Of a stretch of DNA of 64,000 bases, positions 23,539-32,366 are shown piece after piece. The stretch is from Pseudomonadota bacterium (GTDB lineage Bacteria; Pseudomonadota; Alphaproteobacteria; Sphingomonadales; Govanellaceae): NCBI GenBank assembly GCA_003577275.1, contig QEVO01000009.1, positions 1 to 64,000 of the forward strand, given 5' to 3'. The notes beneath the pieces were generated by a model, which was not told the DNA's origin, did not search any database, and worked only from the letters and a program-made list of their open reading frames with translations. The position numbers and the translations under genes were made by a program. Every line of letters starts with the position of its first letter. The first letter of the stretch is position 1.

Positions 23539-24924
23539 TTATAAACCATCTCGTCCGTAGGCCCGCAAATGCATGTGAACTCGCTGCGGGCGCTTGTCGG
23601 GATCAAAAGAAGAGAAATTAAGAACTACGGGCGTCGATACGTCGGTAATGTGTCCAACGAATACGGTTTGTGATATGGCTTGCAACATAACCGATATCGG
23701 CTTGACAATGCCAGCCGGATCATTACGAGGCTCAACTTGCAAGTGAAGACCTTCTGATCTTAATGCTAGCCTCAAAGCGTCACTGAACTTGCTGTAGACG
23801 CCGACGTATTTTTCTAGTGATCCATCAAATGATGGCGGCGGGAATTTGTGACAAGGCGCAAAAACTGAGCCTTTGCCAAGCGCCCTGCCCGCCATTTCCA
23901 TGAACAAGCCCCGCATGTCGCCGCCATTGGCAAACATCGCCAGGATCAGCCCGGTATCGGGCTCAATACGTAAAAACGCCGCTTGTCCGCGCGTCAATCC
24001 ATCGTGACCAAAAAATCGCCGATCCTCCCAGTCAAATAGCGCCCATCCCGGTCCCCATGCCGAAAATGGCTCATGGGATGGGCAATCGATGTCCCAACGG
24101 CGCATCAGCCGCGCCGCTTCTTTGGAAATCAGGCGGTTGCCATGAGCGCAGAGCCCTTCCGCCCAGTGGCAGCGGGCGAAGGCAAGAAGTCCAGCCATAT
24201 CCGACCAAGGCGTGGAGCCTGCGGGCTCATTGGAGCGGGGCAGCAGCAATGGGTCTATGACTTGCATACCCGCGCCGTTTGCGCCTCCTTGATGGCCAAC
24301 GGCGAATGAATGCCGCATGACCGCCTCTGGCAGAACCAAGGTCCTACTTGCGTCAAGAGGCTGAAGAATTCGCATCCGCAATGCATCGCGCCAGTATTGA
24401 CCGGTTATTTTTTCGACGATGCGGCCCGCCAAAACATATCCGGTATTACAATAGGAAAACATCTCTGCCGGTTGATGAAGCGGGAAAAGTTTGGCTGCCA
24501 CATTTTCAAAATTCCCAACGCATTCATCGCCCCGGCCGGTATCGACGAAACAGTCACCATCGATGCCGCTGGTGTGGTTTAATAGTTGCCTTATCGTTAC
24601 TTCGGCATAACGCTCTCCGGCAACAGCCGCGAATCTGGGCAGGTGGATATAAAGCTTATCCGAGATATCCAGTTTTCCCTCGTCCGCAAGCTGATGCACG
24701 AGTGTCGCCGTATAGGCTTTGGTAATGGAGCCGATCTGGAATAAACTATCGTAACTTACTGGCACGCCTGTTCTCAAATTCAGCACGCCCGCCGTGATGA
24801 TATCTTGCCTTTTGCCCTCAACGCGTGCGAATACGGCGCCGGGGACATTGAAGCGCTCCAGCGCCTCGGCAAAGTCATTGCCGGCATCGATTGACCCCAC
24901 GGCCGCGATCCCGCTCATCCTCAT
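23539..24924 (-). CDS. Cytoplasmic S12-type serine hydrolase
   Basis: 461 aa. Its S12 motifs are SITK (Ser66-x-x-Lys69), YCN in FSYCNTGYV, and HDG in FFGHDGLTRGQ. There is no signal peptide (it starts MRMSGIAAVGSIDAGND), so it probably acts in the cytoplasm, unlike the other three hydrolases of the locus. A C-terminal extension follows the catalytic domain, as in D-aminopeptidase (DAP) relatives. The start overlaps the aldehyde dehydrogenase stop as ATGA, and the epimerase gene follows after 13 nt. A cytoplasmic D-aminopeptidase acting on imported peptides would fit this context; esterase activity is the alternative. Confidence 0.82.
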   Translation of the reverse strand: MRMSGIAAVGSIDAGNDFAEALERFNVPGAVFARVEGKRQDIITAGVLNLRTGVPVSYDSLFQIGSITKAYTATLVHQLADEGKLDISDKLYIHLPRFAAVAGERYAEVTIRQLLNHTSGIDGDCFVDTGRGDECVGNFENVAAKLFPLHQPAEMFSYCNTGYVLAGRIVEKITGQYWRDALRMRILQPLDASRTLVLPEAVMRHSFAVGHQGGANGAGMQVIDPLLLPRSNEPAGSTPWSDMAGLLAFARCHWAEGLCAHGNRLISKEAARLMRRWDIDCPSHEPFSAWGPGWALFDWEDRRFFGHDGLTRGQAAFLRIEPDTGLILAMFANGGDMRGLFMEMAGRALGKGSVFAPCHKFPPPSFDGSLEKYVGVYSKFSDALRLALRSEGLHLQVEPRNDPAGIVKPISVMLQAISQTVFVGHITDVSTPVVLNFSSFDPDKRPQRVHMHLRAYGRDGL

Positions 24925-26465
24925 GCCTCGCCCAGATACGGCGCTGCCAGAAGATGCTGAACTGCTTTCAACCTGGTATAGGGATGAAGACCGTAAATAC
25001 CGCCTTGCGCGCCAAAACCTGACAGCCTTGATGGTTCTGAAGCAAGCGCCATGCCGCCACCGGCACCGGAGGAGCGATCATCTCGCACCGTCACCATCCC
25101 CGCGGTTATTTTTTGCGCCATCGCTTCTCCTAAACTGGTATCTCTGGTCCACACCGTTGCAGCAAGGCCATAGGGCGTAGCGTTGGCAAGACGCACGGCC
25201 TCGCCAGCACTGCTGAATGTTAATACCGACAGTACGGGGCCGAAAATCTCCTCGGTGGCAAGGCATGATTTCTCTCCCACCTTAGAAAAAACAGTAGGCT
25301 CAAGAAAAAAGCCGCCACTTTCCTCCTGGAGCCGGTTTCCCCCACAAATTAACTGCGCGCCTTCCATGCGGCCTTGATCGATATAGGACATTACACGCTG
25401 AAGCTGCGCATGACTGGCCAATGGCCCGAACACACAGTCGGGATCCAGCGGATCACCCGGCGCAATCGATTGCGCCTGTCGCCTGACCTTCGCTAATAAC
25501 TCAGGGGCGATTTTCTCATGGACAAGCAGACGCGATCCGGCGCTGCACACTTGCCCTTGATTGCGAAATATGTCAGCCGCGACAATATCCGCGATACGAT
25601 CCAGATCCTGTACGTCCGGCAGAACCACATGCGGGGACTTACCACCGCATTCAAGCATTATTGGCTTTAGATTAGACGCGCCCGCAAGTTGTGTAATGCG
25701 CCGACCCGTCGCCGTTGATCCTGTAAAGGTTAACATATCCACATCCTGATGGGACGCCAGGGCGGCGCCGACGGTTTCGCCAAATCCTGGCGTTACATTC
25801 AATACGCCGTCGGGAAGTCCCACTTCTTGGGCAAGACTGGCAAGATATAGGGCTGAGGCAGGCGATAACTCAGATGGCTTTAGAACCACGGAGTTTCCCG
25901 CCATAAGAGCAGGTCCGAGCTTGATCGCCGCATTCACGATGGGAAAATTCCATGGCACGATGGCGCCGACTACGCCATGGGGAGCGCGGCGAATAGTCGC
26001 GAATGTTCGGTTATCAGAGGGAACGGCGCTATCGTATATTTTGTCTGCCGCTTCAGCGTAGTATTGAAAGAACTGACTGGCCCAATGAACATCGGCAAGA
26101 GACTGCCTGACAGGCTTTCCAATTTGCAATGTATCAAGCAGCGCAAGAGTGGGCGCATGTCTTCTAATAAGATCCGCGAGTCGAAGAATAACGGTCTGTC
26201 TTGCGCGCGGCGTTATGCCACACCAATCGCCCCGTTGGAACGAGCGACGCGAGGCTGCAACGGTGCGATCGATATCCTCCGGCGCGCCTGCCAGGAATTT
26301 CCCAAGAGATTGACCCGTGGCTGGGTTAATGCACTCATAAGTCTGTTCGCTGGCGCTTTCAACATAACGCCCGTCAATAAAGGGCGTTTTACAGATTGTG
26401 ATCTCGGCGGCCATTTTCCGCCAGTCCACGACGCCTGCATCTGTTATGTATGTCGTATCCGTCAT
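24921..26465 (-). CDS. Aldehyde dehydrogenase (PuuC-like)
   Basis: 514 aa NAD(P)-dependent aldehyde dehydrogenase. VPWNFP and the FTGST nucleotide-binding motif are present. The catalytic Glu is in LECGGKSP and the catalytic Cys in QGQVCSAGSRL. EEIFGPV and a family C-terminus follow. The closest style is that of gamma-glutamyl-aminobutyraldehyde or betaine-aldehyde dehydrogenases. It sits between the peptide-binding protein and a D-aminopeptidase-like gene, overlapping the latter by 4 nt. This suggests that an amino- or peptidyl-aldehyde is part of the imported substrate or arises from it. Confidence 0.9.
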   Translation of the reverse strand: MTDTTYITDAGVVDWRKMAAEITICKTPFIDGRYVESASEQTYECINPATGQSLGKFLAGAPEDIDRTVAASRRSFQRGDWCGITPRARQTVILRLADLIRRHAPTLALLDTLQIGKPVRQSLADVHWASQFFQYYAEAADKIYDSAVPSDNRTFATIRRAPHGVVGAIVPWNFPIVNAAIKLGPALMAGNSVVLKPSELSPASALYLASLAQEVGLPDGVLNVTPGFGETVGAALASHQDVDMLTFTGSTATGRRITQLAGASNLKPIMLECGGKSPHVVLPDVQDLDRIADIVAADIFRNQGQVCSAGSRLLVHEKIAPELLAKVRRQAQSIAPGDPLDPDCVFGPLASHAQLQRVMSYIDQGRMEGAQLICGGNRLQEESGGFFLEPTVFSKVGEKSCLATEEIFGPVLSVLTFSSAGEAVRLANATPYGLAATVWTRDTSLGEAMAQKITAGMVTVRDDRSSGAGGGMALASEPSRLSGFGAQGGIYGLHPYTRLKAVQHLLAAPYLGEA

Positions 26466-26512
26466 ATTCTCTCAAAATTCTTGTCTGAGGATGGGACAAT
26501 AAAGCCCCTTCC

Positions 26513-26528
26513 GGCGCCACATGGCGCC
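26513..26528 (-). other. Intercistronic hairpin
   Basis: A perfect GGCGCC-ACAT-GGCGCC hairpin lies in the 101-nt gap between the binding-protein and aldehyde dehydrogenase genes. There is no T-run, so it may protect the upstream mRNA rather than terminate transcription; binding-protein genes often have such a stabilising stem. Confidence 0.4.
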
Positions 26529-26566
26529 CGCTATTTCCTGTCAGTCTGCCTGAGGTTAAGTAAATT

Positions 26567-28126
26567 CTATCGCGTCTTCATGATCCGCTCGAATTTAAAG
26601 TCATGAGAGTTGTTGGGGTTGAAGGCGTAACCTTTCAAGCTGTCTTTATAGGCGATCCACTGATGACGCTGAATAAGGTAAATATAGGGCCAATCTCGAT
26701 TGGCGATGCTGATTGCCTCATGCAGAAGCTTCGCCCTCTTTTCTCGATCGGTTTCGTGGATCGACGCACGCAACAGCTTATCGACTTTCTCGTTCTTATA
26801 ACGAGCAAAGTTGCCAGCCGCGCCAATGCGTGATGAATCAAGCCAATAATTGACAAGTATGGCTGGATCATTGGACTCTCCAACCCAACCCAGCAATACG
26901 GCATCGTACGTACCTCTGCCAAGGGAGTCGACCAATGACGATAACGTCATCTGATACAATCGGGCATTCAGTCCGATCTGCTGCATGCTGGCCTGGATGA
27001 CAAGCGCGACCGGCTCGAATTGCGGATCGCCGGCAGGGTATAGAATGCGCACCAGACGTTCTTTGGGGATGCCTGCCTCCTTGATCATTCGCCGGGCACT
27101 CGTAAGATCATAGCTCACAGGGTAAAGCGAAGGATCCGCACCTGGATGACCGATGGGGAGCGGACCTCTGAAGACTTCGGCGCGGCCCAAAAAAATACCT
27201 TCGATCAACGCCTCATAATCGATTACTTGAGAAATCGCCTGCCGCACGCGGCGATCCGCCATGATGCCGCGTTCGGTATTAAGACCAAGAAGCGTGAACG
27301 CATTGGACGGGCCTGATTCCACCTTGATGCCGTCAGCGTGCTTCAACGCCTCAATGGCGTTGATGCCAAGCCCGAAGGCCATATCAATATCCCCGCCCTG
27401 AAGTTGTATCCGACGAATGCTTTCATCCTTGATGACCTTGATAAGCACACGTTGGATGCTGACGATTTTGGTATGATAGTGCGGATTTTTCTCAAGAATA
27501 TAATGATTCCCTGGTTCATAATACCCGAGCCGATAAGGCCCGCTGCCCGCCGTATTGCGGCTCAGCCACTGACTGCCGTAATCATCATTGACGGAATACT
27601 TTTGCACCTTCGGATTGATGATCGCCGCCGCGGCATCCGCCAACAGCGGCAGAAACAGCGGGTGAGGACCATCAAGATGAAACTTGACGTGCGTTTTATC
27701 GATTACTTCCACCCGCTTGATAAATGAGTAGGAGGAGCTTGTGCCGCGATTGATGCCAAAAATCCGATCAAAGGTGTACTTGACCGCATCGGCGGTAACC
27801 TCGCTGCCATCGTCAAACTTGTGTCCATCCTCCAGCTCGAACAGCCATACCTTGCCATCGTCCATGGCGACCCACGAGCGCGCCAGCTCGGGTTCAAAAA
27901 CGTTGGCGCGCGTTGCGGGATCCGTGGTGCGGCTTATCAACGTCTCGCTGGTGGCGAAAATGATGATAGCGGGCGGCATTCGCATGGATCGCGCCAAGTC
28001 CAGTGGACCGACATCCTGACCGATGCCAATAGTCAAGATGTCGACATCAGACTTCGCAAACGCCGCCATGCCGCCAAAGATCGGCAGCATGGATAGGCAC
28101 AGGATAGCGAGAATATTGAATCTCAT
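26567..28126 (-). CDS. Peptide-binding protein, ABC transporter family 5
   Basis: About 519 aa. The signal peptide (MRFNILAILCLSMLPIFGGM, then AAFA) is followed by the family 5 solute-binding pattern: FEPELARSWVAMDDGKVWLFELEDG, VKYTFDRIFG, and GSGPYRLGYYEPGNHYILEKN. It binds oligopeptides in the periplasm for the Dpp-type permease encoded about 5 kb downstream in the same operon. The ATG at 28126 comes just after the stop of the membrane-anchored hydrolase gene; an in-frame ATG at 28135 overlapping that stop is also possible. There is no lipobox, so it should be a soluble periplasmic protein. Confidence 0.91.
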   Translation of the reverse strand: MRFNILAILCLSMLPIFGGMAAFAKSDVDILTIGIGQDVGPLDLARSMRMPPAIIIFATSETLISRTTDPATRANVFEPELARSWVAMDDGKVWLFELEDGHKFDDGSEVTADAVKYTFDRIFGINRGTSSSYSFIKRVEVIDKTHVKFHLDGPHPLFLPLLADAAAAIINPKVQKYSVNDDYGSQWLSRNTAGSGPYRLGYYEPGNHYILEKNPHYHTKIVSIQRVLIKVIKDESIRRIQLQGGDIDMAFGLGINAIEALKHADGIKVESGPSNAFTLLGLNTERGIMADRRVRQAISQVIDYEALIEGIFLGRAEVFRGPLPIGHPGADPSLYPVSYDLTSARRMIKEAGIPKERLVRILYPAGDPQFEPVALVIQASMQQIGLNARLYQMTLSSLVDSLGRGTYDAVLLGWVGESNDPAILVNYWLDSSRIGAAGNFARYKNEKVDKLLRASIHETDREKRAKLLHEAISIANRDWPYIYLIQRHQWIAYKDSLKGYAFNPNNSHDFKFERIMKTR

Positions 28127-28128
28127 AC

Positions 28129-30141
28129 CTACCATTGAACCATCAGAAGGTTGCCGTACCAAAAAGGTGGGATCAACGAAACAGCCGCAACGGCAAGAGC
28201 CGTGTAGTGGACACGTCTCATTGATCCCCAGGCACCACATCCCCAGTACCCTGAGCGCCAAGACTTGACGGCTAGGTACAGAGCCAGAATACCGATGAGC
28301 GAAACGATATTGGCAATTGCCATGATGCCATAGAACCGCCAGACGCGCCCCAGAAGAAGCTGGAATTCCAGCGGATCATAGGGACCAAATCCCAATGTTA
28401 AAAGGCCCGCCGCGACGAGAAGAAGTCCTGCGACGGCAGCCGCCGTTATCTGCCCTGCTCGCTCGCCTCGCGACTTGACCGGCCATAAAAGCGCGGCAAA
28501 TCCGGTCAAGGATATCCAAAACGCGCCATGCAGTAGGGAACTAAAAAAACCGGCGGATAGCCCTGTCATTCGTTCCGAAGCGGCCGCGCTGTGCAGACTA
28601 TGCACATGAGTGATCCGCCCTGCCCCATCTCGCAAGAATACATAGATAGGCGACTCAAAAACCGACTGAACAGGACGGCGGATGTTGGGTCCAGCATCTT
28701 TTTTCCAGAAGACGTCCCGGTTTATCTGCTCATAAGGCCCAGCGCCGTTCACCGTTAAACCACCTTGTTCATGAATATCCACCACGGTAATACCCGCATG
28801 CGGAGAAAGAAGGCTGAACGCTTTTTCAATGCTGGTTCTTGGCCGGAGCTCTGTTAAATAGCAGCCCACATACTGCTCAAGCGCGCCATTCGATGGCTCT
28901 GCCTCGGGCGTAAAGACGCCAAGATATCTGGTTTGGAACATATGCGCCACGTCAAGCTGGGTCAGTGGACGCTCTATGGTAAGACCAGATATGGGCGTCA
29001 GTTTATTGTCGCCAAACCATCCCTTGATCTTTTCTATCAGCGTAATAGTGGCGTCACCGATCATCACCACGGTGAAAACTCCAATATTGCTGTCAGGCAG
29101 CAGCAACATTTCCGACATGAACCCAGGAAGATGGCCGCCATGGCTGATGGTGCGCTCTCCATTCCACGTCCCGACCGTGAACGCCATGCCATGCCCTTTC
29201 ACTGCCGGGTGGTTTCCGGCATGACGGGCGTGCATCATCTCATACATACCCGGCGACATCAGATGGGGACCGTCACCACGGCCGCGCGCCAGATGCGCCA
29301 TCATATATCTCGCCATATCATGCATGGATGACTGTATATCGCCTGCGCCGGCATACATGGGGTGTCCGCCTACGGGCTGTCCTGGTTTCAGTTCGCCATT
29401 CGGATAATACCCATAGGGACGGGCTAATTCAGGGTCGTTATGGTTGCGAAGATCAAGGAGTGAATGCGTCATGCTCAAGGGGCTAAAAATATGACGCTTG
29501 AAGTATTCATCCAGGGAAAGTCCAGAAACATCCTCCACAACCCAGCCGATGACGGATAAGCCAAAATTCGAATAGACCGATAATGTTCCCGGTTCACGAA
29601 TGATCGGTGGCATGTGGCGAGCGATCTCATCGCCGCTGACGGGCACCGGCACCTTTCGGTCAGTCAAAAACATCTCAAAGCTGGTTTCATCAAACCCGGA
29701 CTGATGCGTCAGCAGATGACGCAAAGTTACATCTTTACCAAATCCTTGGGGGAGATGAACTCGCTTTAAGTATTTATTGGCGGGATTGTCTAAAGACTCG
29801 ATCAAGCCTCGATCCATCAGTTGCGCCAGCGCCGTACCGGTAAAGGTCTTGGTTACCGACGCGATCTGAAACCGGGTCTTGTCCGGATCGATGGGTTTTT
29901 TCGCTGCAAGGTCGGCGTAGCCATAGGATCGAGACAAAATGATCTTGCCATCCTGAACGATCACAATGGCCGCGCCTGAAAACCTGTGTTCCTGGAAGGA
30001 CGGTTCGAATATGCTGTCCGCCCATTGCCGGATTTCTTTCGGATCAAGCGCTACCCTCGCGCTGGCAACAGCCGTGCCAGCAACAGCCCATACGGCGGCA
30101 GCCAGAAGAGCCAACAGCCTGATCGAAGAAAACCGCCACAT
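28129..30141 (-). CDS. Membrane-tailed S12 serine hydrolase A
   Basis: 670 aa in two parts. The exported catalytic domain follows a signal sequence (RLLALLAAAVWAVAGTAVAS). It has SVTK (Ser95-x-x-Lys98), YSN in SVYSNFGLSVIG, and HGG in SHGGHLPGF. From about residue 540 there are four hydrophobic helices (LLHGAFWISLTGFAALLW, ITAAAVAGLLLVAAGLL, and two more) that would anchor the C-terminus in the inner membrane with the hydrolase in the periplasm. The gene follows a TonB receptor gene by 11 nt and precedes the peptide-binding protein gene. It likely trims peptides after outer-membrane import. Confidence 0.87.
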   Translation of the reverse strand: MWRFSSIRLLALLAAAVWAVAGTAVASARVALDPKEIRQWADSIFEPSFQEHRFSGAAIVIVQDGKIILSRSYGYADLAAKKPIDPDKTRFQIASVTKTFTGTALAQLMDRGLIESLDNPANKYLKRVHLPQGFGKDVTLRHLLTHQSGFDETSFEMFLTDRKVPVPVSGDEIARHMPPIIREPGTLSVYSNFGLSVIGWVVEDVSGLSLDEYFKRHIFSPLSMTHSLLDLRNHNDPELARPYGYYPNGELKPGQPVGGHPMYAGAGDIQSSMHDMARYMMAHLARGRGDGPHLMSPGMYEMMHARHAGNHPAVKGHGMAFTVGTWNGERTISHGGHLPGFMSEMLLLPDSNIGVFTVVMIGDATITLIEKIKGWFGDNKLTPISGLTIERPLTQLDVAHMFQTRYLGVFTPEAEPSNGALEQYVGCYLTELRPRTSIEKAFSLLSPHAGITVVDIHEQGGLTVNGAGPYEQINRDVFWKKDAGPNIRRPVQSVFESPIYVFLRDGAGRITHVHSLHSAAASERMTGLSAGFFSSLLHGAFWISLTGFAALLWPVKSRGERAGQITAAAVAGLLLVAAGLLTLGFGPYDPLEFQLLLGRVWRFYGIMAIANIVSLIGILALYLAVKSWRSGYWGCGAWGSMRRVHYTALAVAAVSLIPPFWYGNLLMVQW

Positions 30142-30152
30142 AGTTACATACC

Positions 30153-32330
30153 TTAAAAGCGGGTCTGCAGGGAAAGCCCGACTGTTCTCGGCCGCAGGGT
30201 GTTCTTCTGAATAACGCCCGGTAGAAGGGTCTCAACATATAAAGCCGGATCCGTATCAAAGAGATTGTTTACAAACACGGCTGCCGACCAATCATCAATG
30301 TTAATACCGCCACGCAGGTTGACCAGTATATACGAATCCTGTTCAAAGGAAGGCCGTGAAGCGCTTAATTCAAACGCATTCACCGTCGAGCCGATATAGC
30401 TCATGTCTGCCCTTGCAAAGCCGTCCATACCATCAGACAAGGGGTGGGCATATTCAGCGCCAACGTTCATGCTGAATTTAGGCACGCCAGGCACCTGGTC
30501 TCCCTTGCGACCGCCGATCAGCGGCGCATCCTCGGCAAGTTCTGACCGAGTATAAGTGGCGGAGAAATTGACATTGAAGTCCGGTGTCAGCCTAGTCATG
30601 GCTTCAATTTCAATTCCCTTACTGGTGGCCTTGCCGCCATTTCCGGTGAAGCTGAGGCCATCCTGGCGTCGCACCAATGTCTGAATGTTGCTCCAATCAA
30701 TATAAAAAATGGAGGCATTGAGAACCAAACGCTTTTCGAGCCAAGCGGATTTTACGCCGATTTCATAATTCCAGAGCGAGTCGGAACTAAATTGCGTCGG
30801 CGCCGGCTCCCCGGTCACAGAGTCGTCGGGCAGCGCCGCCAGCGGTCCTCCTTGACGGAAGCCTTCCGCCGCCTGGGCGAATACTAAAAGATCATCGGAT
30901 AAATCATAAGACAACAGAAACTTCAGATTTACCACCTCTTCCGAGGCCCTCCCGGAACGTATGCCGGGATTAGCGGTGTCAATGGGCGTGCCAAACAGCA
31001 ACCCCCGATTTTCGCCGTAAAAACTCTGCTTGGCGTCAAACCATCTGACGCCGGCCGTCGCCTGGAAGGCGTCCGTTATGCTGTAGGTCACTTCGCCGAA
31101 CAGCGCCTTTTGCGTCTCGTCCTTGTCGGTTGACGCAATTCCCAAATTCTCCAGGCCGGAATTGGGCGGCGCGCCTTCTGATGGGAAGCTCTGGCCAGAA
31201 TTGCCATTCTCATCATAATAAAACCCGCCGACAAGCCATTGCAGGCGCACATCATCTTTTGACGACAGGCGCATCTCCTCCACCCAGACCTTGGCTTGAG
31301 AAAAATCATTCTGCACCACGGGCAGACCCAGAAACCCCGCAAAGAAGCTGGAGACATCCGTGAAAGCTTCACGATCGCGGTCAAAATAGCTGGTTGAGGA
31401 TAAAAAGTCCGCCCAGCCAAGATCGTAATTGACCGTAAGGTTGGCAACCGTGAAATCATCATTGAGCGTCTCCGCCATCAGGCGAGATTGCTCAAGATCG
31501 TCATACTGCGGCGAACCATCGGACAGAATATCTTCACTCGGACGCCCGCCAGAATCCGTATTCTGGACGAGAACGGTTCCTGTTACAGTTAGAGCTTCAG
31601 TGACATTCACCTGCGTCACTAAGCGGCCGCCATAAGATTCTTCGTCATTCACGTCCCTTAATCCAAGGGAGATATTATCAATAAACCCTGATTGCTCGCG
31701 ATAATACCCCACCGCCCTGACCGCCAGTTTATCCTTCACGACAGGCATATTCAGCATCGTACTCAGAGCAATATTTTCGCCGCCCTTGCGGGTGCTGCCG
31801 ATCTCAGCAGCCACCTTCGCCTCGAACAGATCGGCGCGGGGTTTATTCGTGACCACCTTCAAAGTGCCGCCCATGGAACCCACGCCATAAAGCGTGCCTT
31901 GAGGGCCGCGTAAAATCTCAACCCGCTCGACGTCAAATAGTTTCAGGTCTGGGAACGGACCACCTGCCGTAACCGGAAGTTCATCGATATAGACGCCAAC
32001 GGTTGGATTGCGTTCGCCATCAGTGCCGGTGGAAATGCCACGCAGCACGACTTTCTTGGCGCCGACCCCTTTATCCACGAAAGACAGGCCGGGTACGGCC
32101 ATGGCATACCCCAAAAAATCGTCCGCGCCCAATTTTTCAAGATGCTGCTCACTAATGGCCGTCACCGCCAATGGCACATCCTGCAGCGCCTGGGTCCGTT
32201 TACGGGCGGTTACAACGAGCTCTTCAATGGCGAAGGCGGGCGTCTCGTCCACCGCCCACGCCGGCGATCCGCCGGCGGCAAAAGTACCGCCAAAAATAAG
32301 GGGAAGCACGCGTACTACAGCTTTTTTCAT
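30153..32330 (-). CDS. TonB-dependent receptor A
   Basis: 725 aa. A signal peptide and TonB box (IEELVVTARKRTQ) lead into the plug with VVLRGISTGTDGERNPTVGVYIDELPV and VERVEILRGPQGTLYGVGSMGG. The 22-strand barrel ends RTVGLSLQTRF. It closely resembles receptor B at 34376-36490 (the same FDVERVEILRGPQGTLYG and GSMGG/GAMGG segments), indicating paralogues. Its gene is followed after 11 nt by a membrane-tailed S12 hydrolase gene, repeating the receptor-hydrolase order seen upstream. The likely cargo is a peptide; the ligand is unknown. Confidence 0.92.
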   Translation of the reverse strand: MKKAVVRVLPLIFGGTFAAGGSPAWAVDETPAFAIEELVVTARKRTQALQDVPLAVTAISEQHLEKLGADDFLGYAMAVPGLSFVDKGVGAKKVVLRGISTGTDGERNPTVGVYIDELPVTAGGPFPDLKLFDVERVEILRGPQGTLYGVGSMGGTLKVVTNKPRADLFEAKVAAEIGSTRKGGENIALSTMLNMPVVKDKLAVRAVGYYREQSGFIDNISLGLRDVNDEESYGGRLVTQVNVTEALTVTGTVLVQNTDSGGRPSEDILSDGSPQYDDLEQSRLMAETLNDDFTVANLTVNYDLGWADFLSSTSYFDRDREAFTDVSSFFAGFLGLPVVQNDFSQAKVWVEEMRLSSKDDVRLQWLVGGFYYDENGNSGQSFPSEGAPPNSGLENLGIASTDKDETQKALFGEVTYSITDAFQATAGVRWFDAKQSFYGENRGLLFGTPIDTANPGIRSGRASEEVVNLKFLLSYDLSDDLLVFAQAAEGFRQGGPLAALPDDSVTGEPAPTQFSSDSLWNYEIGVKSAWLEKRLVLNASIFYIDWSNIQTLVRRQDGLSFTGNGGKATSKGIEIEAMTRLTPDFNVNFSATYTRSELAEDAPLIGGRKGDQVPGVPKFSMNVGAEYAHPLSDGMDGFARADMSYIGSTVNAFELSASRPSFEQDSYILVNLRGGINIDDWSAAVFVNNLFDTDPALYVETLLPGVIQKNTLRPRTVGLSLQTRF

Positions 32331-32366
32331 CTTATTTTCCTCAGCCCTTTAAGTTATTCGCGAGTA